Source: Gaertneriomyces semiglobifer
Taxonomy: Eukaryota; Chytridiomycota; Chytridiomycetes; Spizellomycetales; Spizellomycetaceae
Reading direction: 5' to 3'
NCBI GenBank assembly: GCA_025558075.1
Contig: JAHLKF010000020.1
Location: 1 to 64,000 of the forward strand
Length of the DNA: 64,000 nt
Made by a program: the position numbers and the translations under genes. Under the pieces are notes generated by a model, which was not told where the DNA came from, did not search any database, and was given only the letters and a program-made list of their open reading frames with translations. Positions 10,144 to 22,979 of this stretch are shown here, one piece after another (position 1 is the first letter of the stretch; each line of letters starts with the position of its first letter).

Positions 10144-12310
10144 CTACCAGGAGTACGCATCAACTTCCAAAGTAAAGACCGTGTTCCCCACCCTTCCCAA
10201 CCGCGCAACGACGTCCCTCACATCATCACACATTGCACCTGGTCCGCACACTACCACACCAATCCGACCATAACCGGCTTGCACCTCTGATCTCAACAGA
10301 GTTTCAATGTTCAGTCGCTCCCCAATCAGCACCTCTCTATCCGTCACACTCTTGAGCAAAATGTCCAATTCCGCGACGAGCGCTTTTGCACTCGATTTGA
10401 CGCTCCATGCTAACTTGACTCTTGGATGCGCTCGTGTCCAGGCGGCGAGACCCATGATTCCGACACCGCCACCAATCAACAGCACACGATCGCATTTAAG
10501 AATATCCGAGGTTAGTGTCTGCTGATATGGGCCTTCGAGCAAAGTCAACAACCGATCGTGAGTCTTTAACATTTTTGTCAAGCCAGCACTCTTTTTGATG
10601 ATGAACGTTACACCCGTGGCGCCCACCGCTTCAACCGCATAGCGCTCCACACGGTCTGCGTCTGCACGCAAGCTTGTTCTGTCTTTCTGCTCAACAACGT
10701 CGGCAGGGGAAACCACTGCTACCGGTAATTCCTCAAGTTTGGCATCGCGAATAAGTGTTGTGGATACGACCGAAAACGGATGGTTCTCCCAAGGACGCAG
10801 AGGGTTTAGCATTGGAAAGTATAGATACGCCATATGGCCGGGTTTGTTGACCCAGCGAACGCCGGGAACGTCGATACGCACATGGTCCGGTCCCAACTCT
10901 GTCACCACAGCATGCCGAACCCCATTTTTCACCACTCGAAGTATGCGTAATACACGGTCAAAGGCCCAAATGGCACAGGAAGCGTACAGCCAGTTCATAT
11001 AAAAGTTGTACTCCCACCTCAAAACGATGTGATACCAGCATCCGACGATGAGAAAGATAGCGAGAAGAATATGAAGCACGAGAAACAATTCATAGGATAG
11101 TCGCCGGAAATAGAGATGACTCAGAAGCAGCATGGCACACGCAAGGACGGTGGCGGCTACTCCCCAGATCCAGTAGGGCAGGGTAGATTCCGTCGGGTAA
11201 CTCCCCGTACCTTGATACGTCACCAGTAAAGTGACACTATGGACGATGGCGTGGAAAGTGAAAATGCGAGCAAGCCAGCGGTGCAGGAGAAGGTAGGTCG
11301 CGTGGGACCAGTTGGTAATACAAAGGAGAAAGTTGTTGCGCCCGGAGAAGAGTATCAAAAGCGGCAAAAGGGCGAAAGCGATGTGACCTGTGCGGTAGCC
11401 GATATAGGCGAGGATCTCTTCTTTCGGCCCAAATCCCCATGGATGAGGCTGGGAGTGAGAGTAGTTGATGGAGCTCAGAACCAGATTAACGATGAAGAAC
11501 ATTACGATGTACAAAGACTGTCCCACGGTGGGAGAATTGCCGAGAAGCCATGGAAGCGGCCGAACGTTGTAGTTTCCAATAGTTGCGGGATAGACCAGAT
11601 ACGGTTTGATGTGATCGATGAAAGCGGTCAGATATGGCAGACGCGCGGCGAACGTAAAGCAGATTGGAGTGCCGATCGCAACACCCAGAATCACAAAGCT
11701 AGAAACAGAATTCATTCTCAGTATTTGGAAGCAACGTTCTGGTAAATAGGTTGACTTACATATAAGTTGTCTGAAGCAATTCTATGTAGTCAAAGTTGGT
11801 CATGAACTTGCTCTGGAGTTCATAGGTTTCCCTCCTCACGACTACTGTCTGATCCAAGACAGTGTGCGGTGTCGAGTCAAATTCAACTGTTGGCCTCTCC
11901 CGAACCTCTGCCAATGCTTCGGAGTAGGACCATTTTGGTAAGACATGCTCGTCTCCGGTAACTGATGTTTCCCAAAACTTTTCTCTTCGCCACGTCGGCG
12001 TTTTGTCGGGGTCACACCACGAGTGCATGCAATACGCCAAAGTGGTCAAGAAGGCCGTATCGCCAGCACGACATTCTGGAGACGTGGGTGAGTGGGAGTG
12101 ACCGCCTCCCGAATGATGGTCCATGGAAGTACATGTTAGCGGGGCACTGGCGATTGCACTGTTACATGCATGGCCGCAGACAGGGTCATACCAGCCGAAG
12201 CCGTAGCCTGGGAAAGAGGCAGACTTGTGGTGAGCTGCCGTAAAAGGAACGAAACAGCATAGAGCGAGGAAGACCTGGACGGTCAGTTGTAGAAGTAAGT
12301 GCTTCATCAC
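10144..12310 (-). CDS. FRE-type ferric/cupric reductase (NADPH oxidoreductase, membrane)
   Basis: Two exons, 12310-11760 and 11698-10144, flank a 61 nt intron (GTAAGT...TTTCTAG) joined in phase 2. The N-terminus has a signal peptide (LLLQLTVQVFLALCCFVPFTAA) and a lumenal domain with Cys (YDPVCGHACNSA) and His (HHSGGGHSHS) clusters. The ferric-reductase transmembrane core has candidate heme histidines in GYRTGHIAF, LLLHRWLARIFTFHAIVHS and LVLHILLAIFLIVGCWYH. The FAD-binding element is NHPFSVV. NADPH-binding elements are LIGGGVGIMGL and the C-terminal VVCGPGAMCDDV. It should reduce extracellular ferric or cupric ions ahead of uptake, using cytosolic NADPH. The His-rich lumenal segment may bind metal, which is an inference. 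All catalytic motifs appear intact. Confidence 0.88.
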
Positions 12311-12394
12311 TTGTCAAAGCGCGCAGCGTGCGGAGTTGAGGGCTTTTTGCGATTGGAGGACGGCGGGCGGTGAGGGATTTTTGCGAGAGGCTGT

Positions 12395-12406
12395 CTTTTA
12401 TATAAG
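12395..12406 (-). promoter_or_regulatory. TATA box of the ferric reductase gene
   Basis: Read on the minus strand this is CTTATATAAAAG, about 85-95 nt upstream of the reductase ATG at 12310. Position and orientation fit a core promoter element. Confidence 0.55.
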
Positions 12407-14106
12407 CGCGGGTGGCGCGGCTTGCCGTTGTGGCACAGTCACATGGTTGTATTGACCGGAGGGTTCATTATCGCCTTGGCAAATTGATTATGAAATCAAA
12501 TCCGGGGTTAGGGCTGCTAGTCCCCGCTTTGGCAGAACGCGAGTGGATGTTTGTCCTGTTGGTGTGTTGACTACCTTGTCGATGTCGGTCGCTTTTACCA
12601 CTGCCTTTTCGGAAGCCCGATGGTGCTTGCAGAGTCTTTTCGACGTGGGTTCAGTGGCTGGACCTCCATTACGCTTCAGTGCTTTCCACAATAATCTCGT
12701 TCGCGGGACAAGACTGTGTCGCTTTCTCGCGGACCGTTAGTACAAGACGACTCTCTTGCTATCCTAGCGAGAGCATATTCAAGTCTCACCAAAGCAATAG
12801 CAGCACCATATGTGGGCGCATACCAAACGTTTCGCTTACGTCGATCCGAAGATATCATGGTAGTGATCCTACAACAGAATACAACAACGGGGAGAGAGGA
12901 AAGATAGAAGTTGGATAAGGCCATAGGAGGTGGATAAAGCTCTTGGAGCAACATTAACCGCTGACGGTCCGGTCAGCAGTTGTTCAGTAACATCAGCACG
13001 GACAAGTGCAGACTAGTTCAAGTTGCCTTGCCATGGTCGGACGGTCTTACTAAGGGAAGCTCACCCACTAGAGGTGTCCGATACCAAGTGCTTGTCATTC
13101 GAGTTGCTCACGGAGTACATACTCACCCTGATGAGATCTTTCATTGATCGACGTCCACTCTCGAATTTACGGATTTCAGCCGTCGTTCTATTTTTCAGCT
13201 TTGGCAGACACATCATTTGACACTGGACCGTGAATTTCCAAGCAATCCATAGCCATAGTGCTAGCGGGGTTGTCCTGCAAGAACGACGGGTAAATGGGGG
13301 CATTCTGGTAGCTGTAATGGCATCCTGGGTGTTGTTCACACAGAACTAAATAAGAAAATGATTACGTTTACATTGCGATGTCGGGCATTTTCCCACCGTC
13401 TATGAACGATGCATCCAGATCTTCAGCTTCTCCATACCGTGCGCTACTCACCTTGATCTTTGCTTTCAAGTGTATCGCTCGTTGTACATGTATCAGACAG
13501 GTTGAACATTCGACGTGTCGACTACGACTAAGTTTGAAGGCGTCCGACTCATGCTGAAATGGTGGAGTGCAACGGTAGATATAGAACGGTATGTAGTGAT
13601 GGGCGTTTTCACAGTGCATCTGGCAGTGGACGAATGGCACTTGATTGGAATGAAGTTTGAGTTGACCATCGACACCCACTTTTCCATTCTAACAGTCTTA
13701 GAGGCTGATGGCATTGTCGTGAAGAGCAACATCCTTTTCCAAAAGAACCTTTGCATTATCAAATGTGCTGCTATTTCGCAGTTTACAAAGAAAACATGGC
13801 GGTGCAGAATTGCAATCGCAAGGTGGACTCTGCACTTTAGCATTCCAGTGACATGCACATCGCTGAGGGATGCACTGATTCCCTTCTGTTGAGCCCTCAC
13901 TCCAGCTGAGTCCTGCATCTCGTTGGCCTTCAATAATTCATGCTGCAAGCGCTGTCATCAGTACGACAGTGCATGTGTGCAAATCTCCGAAGATTTCGCA
14001 GATGCGCCCAGATTATCACACTTTGTTATCTCTCGCTTCCCAAGCAATTCCGAGCTGACACTGATGGGACCGCAGCTGTCATTGACATAATTAATTAAAG
14101 CTGCCC
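12407..14106. other. Intergenic; one weak minus-strand spliced ORF possible
   Basis: No recognised gene. A minus-strand model from about 12927 to 12488 could join MALSNFYLSSLPVVVF... through a GTATGC donor and a TACTAAC branch point to a Lys-rich exon ending TPDLIS. It has no family match and I do not annotate it. Overlapping ORFs at 13493-13948 on both strands are equally unsupported. Confidence 0.4.
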
Positions 14107-15174
14107 ATGTCGCCATCATACCCTGCATTCCCGCCGTTGACGGCTGCTCCATCCCCGTCAGCCGTGGTGAAACGACTCTACCTGTGCCGGCATGGCGAGA
14201 CTGCAGCAAATCAGAAGCAATTACTTCAAGGTTCAGGCATTGATGAGAGCTTAAATGCTACTGTACGTGGACCGAGCATCTTACATCGGCGGCAGTGGAC
14301 CTGAATCAGTGTTATGCATATCATAGGGCGTTCGACAAGCTGAAGCACTCCGGGACCGCTTGGTATGAAACTTTTCGACCTGCCATCGAAAGTTGCGCTG
14401 GAAGGTCTTAACATGTTCTTTTTTATAAGACCGGATACGAGTTTGACCTCATCGTCAGCAGCAAGCTGAAGCGTACTGAAGAAACGGCGGAAATCGTCGC
14501 CCAACCGCATTCTGCCACCACACCTTATATTCAGGTACCTGAGTTGGCAGAGATATCGTGGGGCGATTGGGAAGGAACACATGCACCCCATCTACGACAT
14601 TTACTGAAGAGCTGGGAAGAAGGAAATTTTGAAGCAAGTGCACCGAATGGGGAAACACCGTTGCAAGTAGAGCAGAGAGCTGTGCCGGCCGTGTACGAGT
14701 TGGCCCAAAGGCCAGAAAAGAGCATCCTCGTAATTAGTAAGTATAGATGCAGCAATAGGTTAGGCGCAGCGCTCTGCTATGGATTTACGTTTCAACTTGC
14801 TAGTCCACGGTCGCCTGCTTCGCATCATCATGTCGTCTCTTTTCCACCATTCATTGGCATACATGTCGTCGTTTACTCACCACAACACATGCATCAACGT
14901 AGTCGATGTCATCATCGAGACCGATCCAGAAAAGGTGGTGTCTACGGATTCTTTGAGTGGCGCGGAGACACCAGCCATGCCGTCCTGGGGCGGTGGGAAA
15001 AAATCTCTGGACGACAATGTGCCTGAAGATCTGGATGCGGAAGAAGAGGAAGACTTGAAGAAAAGTGGAGTCGAGAACAGAATATCATGCAGACAAACAT
15101 GCGTAGACCATCCCCGGAACATGAAGTTCGTGCCTGTCGTCCTGGATAGTCACGAGCATCTGCCGCACCCATAA
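14107..15174 (+). CDS. Histidine phosphatase superfamily protein (phosphoglycerate mutase-like)
   Basis: Four exons (14107-14262, 14327-14362, 14430-14736, 14804-15174) give a 289-residue protein, with every junction in phase. The RHG signature is present (LYLCRHGETAANQ) with the catalytic His near residue 24. SSKLKRTEETAEIV supplies the second phosphate-pocket arginine. The acid residue lies in VPELAEISWGDWEG. The second catalytic His is in LVIIHGRLLRI, created by the last splice. The C-terminus is acidic (AEEEEDLKK) and extends beyond the catalytic core. The second exon is only 36 nt. It resembles the SixA/cofactor-dependent mutase/fructose-2,6-bisphosphatase-like branch; the substrate cannot be told from sequence. 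Confidence 0.82.
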
Positions 15175-15532
15175 TGGTCCTGTACAACATATCACGATCT
15201 AAGGTTGTTGCGCATTATGTGCGGTGCGTCGGTCAATGCTTTAAGGATTGATGTACGCTTATAATTATGGTCAAACAAAGCTGGTCAGTTATTGTATATA
15301 TCTGCAAAACAGGAGACGCTTTACTTGGTTCCTAAGAGATGTGGCACTTCCGCTCAACTGTGCATTTCTATCTGCTATCTCCTTAAGATTGCCAAGAAAT
15401 GAGAACGCCTTACGCATCGCATGTTTAGGATGAATTAAGTCCCTGCGCAAGAGCGGAATTAGGACCAAAAGGTGTTCGACCACCTTCTGGTTTCTAAAAT
15501 TCCGCGGCCGCAAAGATTCAACCTCGGAGTGT

Positions 15533-17670
15533 CTACTTGGCGCCTTGAAAGACTTGGTCCACAGCTTCCCACACAATGTGGACAACGAAAGCTCCCGGAT
15601 CGGGTACACCTTTCAAGCTCTGTCCAACATTGGCACTTCGTCCAGCTTTGGCAGTCGCCATGTTTACAGTGGCATTCATTCCCGCCTTGGCGGCCACGGA
15701 CGCAGAATGAACACACTCGTGGACAGGATTGCCGCATTTAGCGGCGGCTACGAAGGCATCAACAGCTGGCGAAAGGGCATCAACCAAAGTGCGGTCGCCC
15801 ATGGACGTCCCCGTGTAGGCCACGAGCCGCTCCATGGCGTATTCCAAAGACGTAGGAAAATCCGACGCCTGCAGTGATGTAGAGAGTGCCTCCAAAAGCA
15901 AGCTGCAACCTTGTGATGAGAATAGACCGATCTCAACTGCTTAATGATTCGAATAGCTTACCAAATCAGCCCACCTAGGCTTCCTCCCATGCCATCTTCA
16001 ATAATCTCGCTGAGCTGCGCAATTGCACTTGCCGCATCATCGGCGTTTAACCATGCGCTGTCGTACGTTTCCCGCATGATACCGTCGGATAAAATTCCCG
16101 TAATGCCAGACTTGATGCTATTTCCGCAATCGCCATCGCCGGATGCAGCATCGTACTTGTTCAGATCAGGAACAGCAATTGAAAGCGCCTGGCAGATACT
16201 ATGCATGAGACGCAGGAATTGCTGACCTGTCCTTAGTACCATAAGTATGCAACCGCATCGCCTCTCGAAGCCGAAAGCATGTGCGCACCTTGTGGAGTTG
16301 ATACAGTGTACGTGGGTTTTTCCCCGGGCGGCTCCTCCGTCGTGAAAACCGCGTCAGAGTGCAGCTGCCCTGCTATATCATCGTGCGAGCCCACCACTCC
16401 TGGCCAAGCGACGCATTTAACTGGAGTATCCAGCGCTTGCAAAATACCTTCATGTTCACCCAGCTTCAAAATGGTGAATGAGGCCCCAGCCATCTCGAGG
16501 GATGTCATTAACCTTCCCGAAATGACTCGCACGACAATGATGTTTTTTGAGCCTGTCATGTAATGAGCAGAGGGTTGTCAGGTGTTGTGGAGCAATATAA
16601 CAAACCATCAGGCAGCGTACTCAGATGGCGGATGGCATCTTGTACCAAAATATTGAGCTGCCACGGGGTTGTCAATCGCATGTTCAGGTTGTTCTTGGTT
16701 CTCTGTAATCATTCACTAACCTCTAAGCCGGTCAACCCGCCTAAATCATTCACCATTAAAGCGATCCTTTCGCCGGGCTGCACGTGGAGATAGTTCCGCG
16801 CAGAGTCTTCGGATAGGATAAGGTCCAGGCATTTGGCAGCGGTTTGCCGAGACGACAATAGTTCAGCTCGGTAAGCACCAGCTTCCCCGTGAATTCCAAG
16901 TCCTAATTCCATTTCATCGTTTCCAATTGAAAACGCGGCCTCTTGATGGCCAGGAAGTGTGCAAGGAGTCAACGCGACACCTACGGTACCGATCAACCCG
17001 GCAGCTTCCTGTGCTCTGCGGTAAACTTCTGCGAGCGACGCTCCACTCTTTGCCGCTGCGCCCGCAATCTTGTGCACGAAAAGGACACCGCTCAATCCAC
17101 GTCTCCCAGCCCGTCCTAACTTGTTCTTGTCGATCGCACAGTCCTCACCAACAACCACCATTCTAACATCAATGCCATCTCGCTTGGCTTTCTCTACAGC
17201 TTTTCCAAAGTGAACTTTGTCCCCAGTGTAGTTCTTGACGATAACCAAAACTCCTGCTCCATTATCTACTTGTTTGATTCCTGCATATACCTGCGACGAC
17301 GATGGCGATGCAAAGACGTTTCCGCACACGGCTCCCGTCAACATGCCATCGCCGATGAACCCTGTGTGAGAAGGTTCGTGGCCAGAGCCACCTCCAGATA
17401 AAAGCGCAACTTCATTTGGTGTTCTACTTGCGCGGTAGACGACTGGAAGCAAATACACAGTTGAGTCGCCGGTACCTGGCAAGGGCGTGCAGTCGGGGTG
17501 ACTAGTACCTTTGTGCCTATCCAACAGCTTCAAGCCGGGGTTCGTGGCGACCAGTCCTCGTAGTGCTTCAATTACCACCTTCGCCAGCCACATATCAGTT
17601 CACGTTTTTGGACTGTGATCTACCACACACCCACCTCGTCTGGATCATTTATGAGCTTCCTTCTGGCCAT
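15533..17670 (-). CDS. DAK1: ATP-dependent dihydroxyacetone kinase (DhaK-DhaL fusion)
   Basis: Phosphorylates dihydroxyacetone (and possibly glyceraldehyde) to detoxify or assimilate it, in the cytosol. The start exon is tiny (17670-17635, MARRKLINDPDE). A 56 nt intron joins it to exon 2 (17578-16721), which carries the DhaK domain: LSGGGSGHEPSHTGF, FASPSSSQV and GLGIHGEAGAYR, with the His that binds substrate covalently. Exons 16657-16606 and from 16552 finish DhaK. An intron with branch point TACTAAG leads into DhaL, seen as DAASGDGDCGNS with the nucleotide/Mg-binding aspartates, and GTSMGDRTLVDAL. The protein ends GAFVVHIVWEAVDQVF. Domain order and the catalytic residues match eukaryotic one-chain enzymes. 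Precise ends of the last two introns were not fixed. Confidence 0.9.
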
Positions 17671-18315
17671 TATGCCGTTCAGATGTCGTGCCCGTGCTAA
17701 TTTGCGAGGCTTATTGAGAGTCGTCGTCTTCGGGATCTGAAGCAGCGAAGGCGCCGCCGAGTCGCATCTTTTGAGAACGACAACTTGTGGCGAGAGTGGG
17801 AGCACACTTTATGCAAGTGTGCCCTTATACAGCTAGAGGTATCATGAAGCAAGGGAAGCTCAGTCTTCACCGCACAATCGTCCAAGATGTCGCTTTTATG
17901 TGCCGCTTGGGGATAATCATGCTACCGTTGTGTTGCCCATACCGAAAACCCGTGGAAAGACATCATGCTTCGGAAATTGGACACTTCACCGGAAGCCCAA
18001 AACTAACGCATGATCTAAGTTCCAAGGCCCCTCACCTCATCTACTTTGTCCTTCCACTATGGCCCGTTTGTCGCACTGGGCGCGCATGGCACGCCTAAAC
18101 GTAGTACTTCGTACTTCTGAGCTTTAGATGACAGGCTGGTTCTATATGTTCGCAACATATCGGCGAAGGATGCTGTTGGGCACCGATTGTGTTTGATATT
18201 GGTTTGAACTCAGTATCATATCACCATGAATTCTATTGCAAGGGTATCAAATTGTCTCATGCTAAATACTCCCGCATTGTCGCCAGTGTGGGGAACCCTA
18301 GGCTCTATAATACAT
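17671..18315. other. Intergenic, no gene recognised
   Basis: Between two minus-strand genes; this should hold the 5' region of the dihydroxyacetone kinase and the 3' region of the PAQR gene. Only short shadow ORFs are present. Confidence 0.5.
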
Positions 18316-19676
18316 CTACGCCTTACAGCTGAACTCTCCCAGATGTCTATACGCCCAGCTCTTTTTGACGCCATCCCAGTGCACCCAGGCAGCTGCGACC
18401 ACCAGGCAATGAAAGATCTGGTGACTATGTCCCCAGTAATCGAAGCTGCCAGGATACCATCGTTCTGGCACGCGGGATGCATAGATGACAGCGCCAAGAA
18501 TATACAGAAAGCCCATCAGAAATAAATTTGATGCTGATGTTGCCGTGGTTGTGACCGAGTATCCATGTAAGTATAGAGAGTGCAAGAAGGGGAGCGTCCC
18601 GGACAAGCCTAAGGCTATGAACATGGACGTGCGGAATACTCGATAGTGCGGGGTCGTAAAGTGGGGTGACAGACACATAATCAACGTTGCCACGCCGCAA
18701 AAGGCGATGATGGAAAGGTGCAGAGCCCGAAATGTTGCGTCACAAGCGAGTGAGTACCAAATGGTAGGAACCATACTTCCGGTGATCATAACCACAATTC
18801 CCACGTAATCCGCCTTGTTCCACATCAAACACACTTGTCTGGAGTGGCAGATGAAGGTATGAAAGAACGCGGACAGGCCAAGACAACTAATTCCAGCGAC
18901 GAGGAAAAAGCTTATTGCAACGTAATCGCTGAGTGTGTTTGTCGGATGCAGCGCAATGTCCATCACAGACAAATTCGAATACTCCAGGGTATTGCTAGTC
19001 CGTAGTGTCAAGTTGTCGCCAAGGTGGAGGCCGAAGAAAAGGCAGAGGAAAAGAATCATTCCCGAGAAGTGACTGAGGATATTTCCAGTTTCATTATGTA
19101 GGAAAAGCAGAGTTTGAAGGCATCGTCGGTAAGAGTTGGTTAGCGGACGGTAGCCTGTTTTTATGTAGATATTGTCCTACCGCATAAAGCGTCAGAGGTG
19201 ACAGACCAAATGCCCAAAGGACCGTGCTGACTTACCTTCTGCCATGGCAGGAGTTCATCAAACGTCAAAGTGCGGCCCCATGGAAGATTCGTTGTGGCAT
19301 CAATCTCCTGTAACTCTGGTTTAGGATGATCTATGGAAGTACTTTTGCGGCGCTTCTTGGTCGTTGTGTCTTCGAGCAGCGGATCCTTCTCAAACGACAC
19401 ATATTCCGTGCGAGCGCTTGTGATACGAGCCGGGGATTTTGATCTTTGACTGGAGGGCATGTTGCTCCTTCCCGAACACCAGAAACCTCTCAATAGTCGT
19501 TGTCTCCTCCGCTGCCTGGATGAACTGGCAGAATGTTGCATGTGCGAAGAAACGCGAGACGATCCTCGGACTTTTTGATCGGCGAAAAGCTCACCAGGAA
19601 CTGGGGCCATAAAACGTGCATTCAAAAGCCAGTTGCGCTGTGTGAAGACCGATGTAAGCGGTTCTCCAGTGTCCAT
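18316..19676 (-). CDS. PAQR family receptor (adiponectin receptor / Izh-like)
   Basis: Two exons, 19676-19236 and 19176-18316, with a 59 nt intron in phase 0, give 433 residues. The N-terminal ~150 residues are basic and disordered and end in the family lead-in TFDELLPWQK. The hallmark follows across the splice: DNIYIKTGYRPLTNSYRRC, then LFLHNETGNILSHF. Seven hydrophobic helices fill the rest. The zinc-binding signature is intact: SAFFHTFICHS early, and HSHQIFHCLVVAAAWVHW near the C-terminus. Family members are zinc-dependent membrane hydrolase-like receptors: yeast Izh proteins act in zinc and sterol homeostasis, animal AdipoRs as ceramidases. The start at 19676 is chosen because the upstream frame lacks an ATG. 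Confidence 0.92.
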
Positions 19677-21493
19677 CCATGATAGGGGACGGAATAGCAA
19701 AGTTGTGTTATGAATGCTGGCAGGGTGTCAAAAGCGCATTGGATAGTGCACGTTTTCGGAGATCGCCAGAGCAGGCCATCAGCAATTGGGTTGGCCATGC
19801 AGTTTACTCTGTATCTGTGTGTGTTGGGACATATACGACTGGCGGGGAAGGGATCACAAAACTCAGCAAAGTCTGTCATTGAAGTCAGGAGCGTATATAT
19901 ATCGCACGCTGCCCTGTGCTAGCTGAGCAATGTGGATGCCTCCGTCCCAAGCTCGCATCGCATTTCGCAGGATGCAGCTGGTTACTTTTTAGCGGAACGA
20001 CGGGCTACATGTATAGTGTAGCACCAATAATCGAAATGGTGCTCGGTAAGTGAAGCAAATGGAAGACATGCAACCTTAACATAGTATACTACCGATGCTG
20101 AAGACAGGCAACTGTTGTATGAGCGATCTGCTGCATTGACTCCACCACATGTCCACTAATTGTTGATTTATGACGAGCAATCTTGGATTAGTGCGACTAC
20201 TTTTGCCTGTAGTGGAGCTGCTTCTATGTGCTAGCACACAAACCTCATGGTGACCTGACATCTCTCACTCGGGCACTATCTACAGAGCCTAGAGAAGCTC
20301 TACTTGCCGGGGCGAACGTCACTAAGAGCCGCATAAAGTATCAGGACGCAGATGGATTTGCAAAGCATTGCATAGCTGTTATGGAACAAGAATGACACAG
20401 TTGCCAAGCAATATAGGGCTCGCAGCGTAGCCATGTCTTTCGTTCACCCTCGTCAAGTCTTGTGCTTGAAACGTGTTCTCCGCCGAGTTGACGGTACCGG
20501 ACTTCCGTTGCGCTTATCCATCCAAGTTCCACCGGACGAGCAGACTGCCTTTCTGTGTACGCGACGCAGAGAGAGCTAGCTGAGTGCTGCTGGAAAGGTT
20601 CTCCTTGCGCTTCAGACACTATCGCAAATCAATTGTTTACAACACCACGACGGGTACAGCGCGGCAGGTATGATCACTGTGAAATGCGATGTCCCCATCT
20701 CGACGTGCCAATACCAACACTCTCACTCGACACAAGATGGTGCCTATCAGCAAGTCTACTGTTCGAAACTGGAATTCCGCTGCAGAGGATCCATGCGGAT
20801 GCGGAAGCGACAACTTCAACCAACCGCAACGCAGACCAGGGGAGTCTCCGTAAGACAGAAACCGGAGCCAGGATGGGATACCCAAGCAGCAATGAAAGTA
20901 ACTGGACCGGGGATGGAGTACTTGGAGTACGGAATTTGAACATGAAGGAGGAATGAAAGGAACCTACGCACATGCACAGCTCGACTCATCTAATACTCAA
21001 TCACTGTGCCACACACGCGTTGTCGGAGCATCCCTGTCAAAACTCCTTCGCTTCCATGTTGAAGATTGAACAACACCAGAACTACGGTCCCGGAAAGGAC
21101 GTCTTTAATCGGATGCTCTTAAAAGACCGAATGTCACGACTGGCTACCTGGGTTTACTCTACTGAATGACCCCCGCGACGTTGCTATTTTTAGGTCGCCG
21201 CGTTCGTCCTTCACGGAGGATTCACGATTTCATTTCACGACACATCATCAATGACTGTCCAACGCCCAAGGTACCGTCAACAAAGGCTCAGAAGGGACAC
21301 TCTCAGTCCCTCGGTAGAAACCCGCTTTCCGTTCGAGAATCGCAAGTCCGCAACCATGGAAGGGTGTAACATCGGAATACAAAATATCCCTGAAACCCCG
21401 AGATCGAACTTGGCACCTGGTTTACAAATATAAAGAGGGGCTTATATTCTGGTCTGCCGTTACCTTGAGTAAACCTCGTTGTTATCGCATCTA
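19677..21493. other. Intergenic, no gene recognised
   Basis: A 1.8 kb gap between divergent genes. ORFs at 20555-20956 (+) and 20674-20973 (-) overlap each other and show no domain. A TATATATA stretch near 19894-19902 lies about 220 nt upstream of the PAQR start. Confidence 0.45.
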
Positions 21494-22789
21494 ATGGCGG
21501 ATTTCTACACACCGGATTTCTGCGACTGGCGCATGCTTGATCCTTGTCCTATCACTGCACATAGAGGATTCTGGAGAAATGTGTATGCTGTGCATACCGC
21601 TTGGGCAGGAGTGTTATGTGCCGTTGGCAGCTACATTGTTTACCAAAAAATATACCTTCCGATATGGAGCGTGGGAAAACGGCTTATGGTTGTGGTCAAT
21701 AGAGGGCTGAAACCGAGAGCAACTGAAATCTTTGCGCTTTTGAGTACCGTGCACCTTTTGCTTCGTGCAATCTATACCACCGTGGCGCTCTCGTCGGGTT
21801 TTGGAAGCGCAGCGCTGACGGAAATCATGGTACGTGGGAATGTAAGTCGGCGGAAAACGCCGCTCCGGCGCTAAAAGATTCTCATTAGTTCGATCTTCCG
21901 TGGATAATTCTCTTTATTGGCGGTGTTGCATTCAACGTTGGTCTGATTTATGCGACACCTCGTTTTAAGATGTCATCATCATCAAATGGGGATGCACCTT
22001 TGTCAAAAGTGTCGCTGCCCGGACCGCTCACTCTCAACGTTCTATTTGCGGCTTACAGCTTTATACCTTTAATAACACTCCCGATATTTGCTGGGTTGGA
22101 CGGCCATTATCGAGACCTAGGCAATTGGGACAGAGCACGACACTGGAATAGAATGCATTATGGCTTTTGGAGCTCATATTGCGTTGCGCTTGCCGGATTA
22201 TATTTGTGGTATGGAACAAGACTTGTGATGCTGCTCAAGCAGGCGAATCAGATGATGAAGGGCGGGGAGACCAGCAAGCAAAGTGCCGAGTACCGCATGG
22301 CTTTGCGAACGGTAAGCTGTAGTCGACACATCCTTCATGCGGGTCTTTACTTAACGCTTTGTTTAGTTGATCATCATTCTCACATGTATCACAGTTCTTT
22401 TGATCCTCTCTGCGATTGTGATGGCCTGTTACGCGGCGTTCAAATATGAGATACATGTCAGGGAAGCTTCTTCTTACCTGGTTGGACTTATATGGACATA
22501 CATAAGCTGCGTATTGCTGCTACCGTTCTTCGCGGTGTCCGTATATCAGTACGTTACAAAGTGGCTATTGTTTCTTCAAACAGTCAGTAGTATCTCATGA
22601 ACGCATGAATTTTGTAGTATTCATATAAAACCACCGACTTCGTTTAAAAACTCTTCTGGAAGTGACGAGGCAAGGTCGCGGAAGAAGTCCGTGGTTGCTG
22701 GGGGACATGCGACCTTTGCTGGCTCACACGTCTCGGAAGCCCCGTCGTTTCCTTCTCCGAAAGCTCAGCAGACTAGAGTTGCTGCATGA
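21494..22789 (+). CDS. Seven-transmembrane protein, family not recognised
   Basis: Four exons (21494-21829, 21889-22311, 22367-22548, 22618-22789) give 370 residues with all phases consistent. Hydrophobic segments occur in order: AWAGVLCAVGSYIV, LLSTVHLLLRAIYTTVAL, WIILFIGGVAFNVGLIY, FAAYSFIPLITLPIF, SYCVALAGLYLWYG, IILTCITVLLILSAIVMA and TYISCVLLLPFFAVSVY. A hydrophilic Ser/Lys-rich tail ends in QQTRVAA. The extracellular N-terminus has paired Cys residues (DFCDWRMLDPCPITAH). The topology fits a GPCR-like receptor, but I see no class A, secretin, cAR or Pth11 motif. Another multi-span membrane family remains possible. It lies close to the PAQR gene, divergently transcribed. Confidence 0.72.
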
Positions 22790-22979
22790 CAACGTTGTTC
22801 TTGGGCTCACTCTCGGTGCTTTCAATACAGTTGGGCGATTAGATTCATGATGTATAATGCATTCCCAAGTTGAATAAATCGTAGGTGATGACTGTGTATT
22901 TTTGCGCATCCGCTTCGGCTCCACGGATGCATGCATGATCAACCGTGGTATGAAAACTATCGCAACCCGCCTTCTTGCA

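Noticed and set aside
13493..13948. Overlapping ORFs on both strands (125 and 151 residues)
   Set aside because: Neither has a domain, splice support or a convincing start; chance ORFs cannot be excluded.
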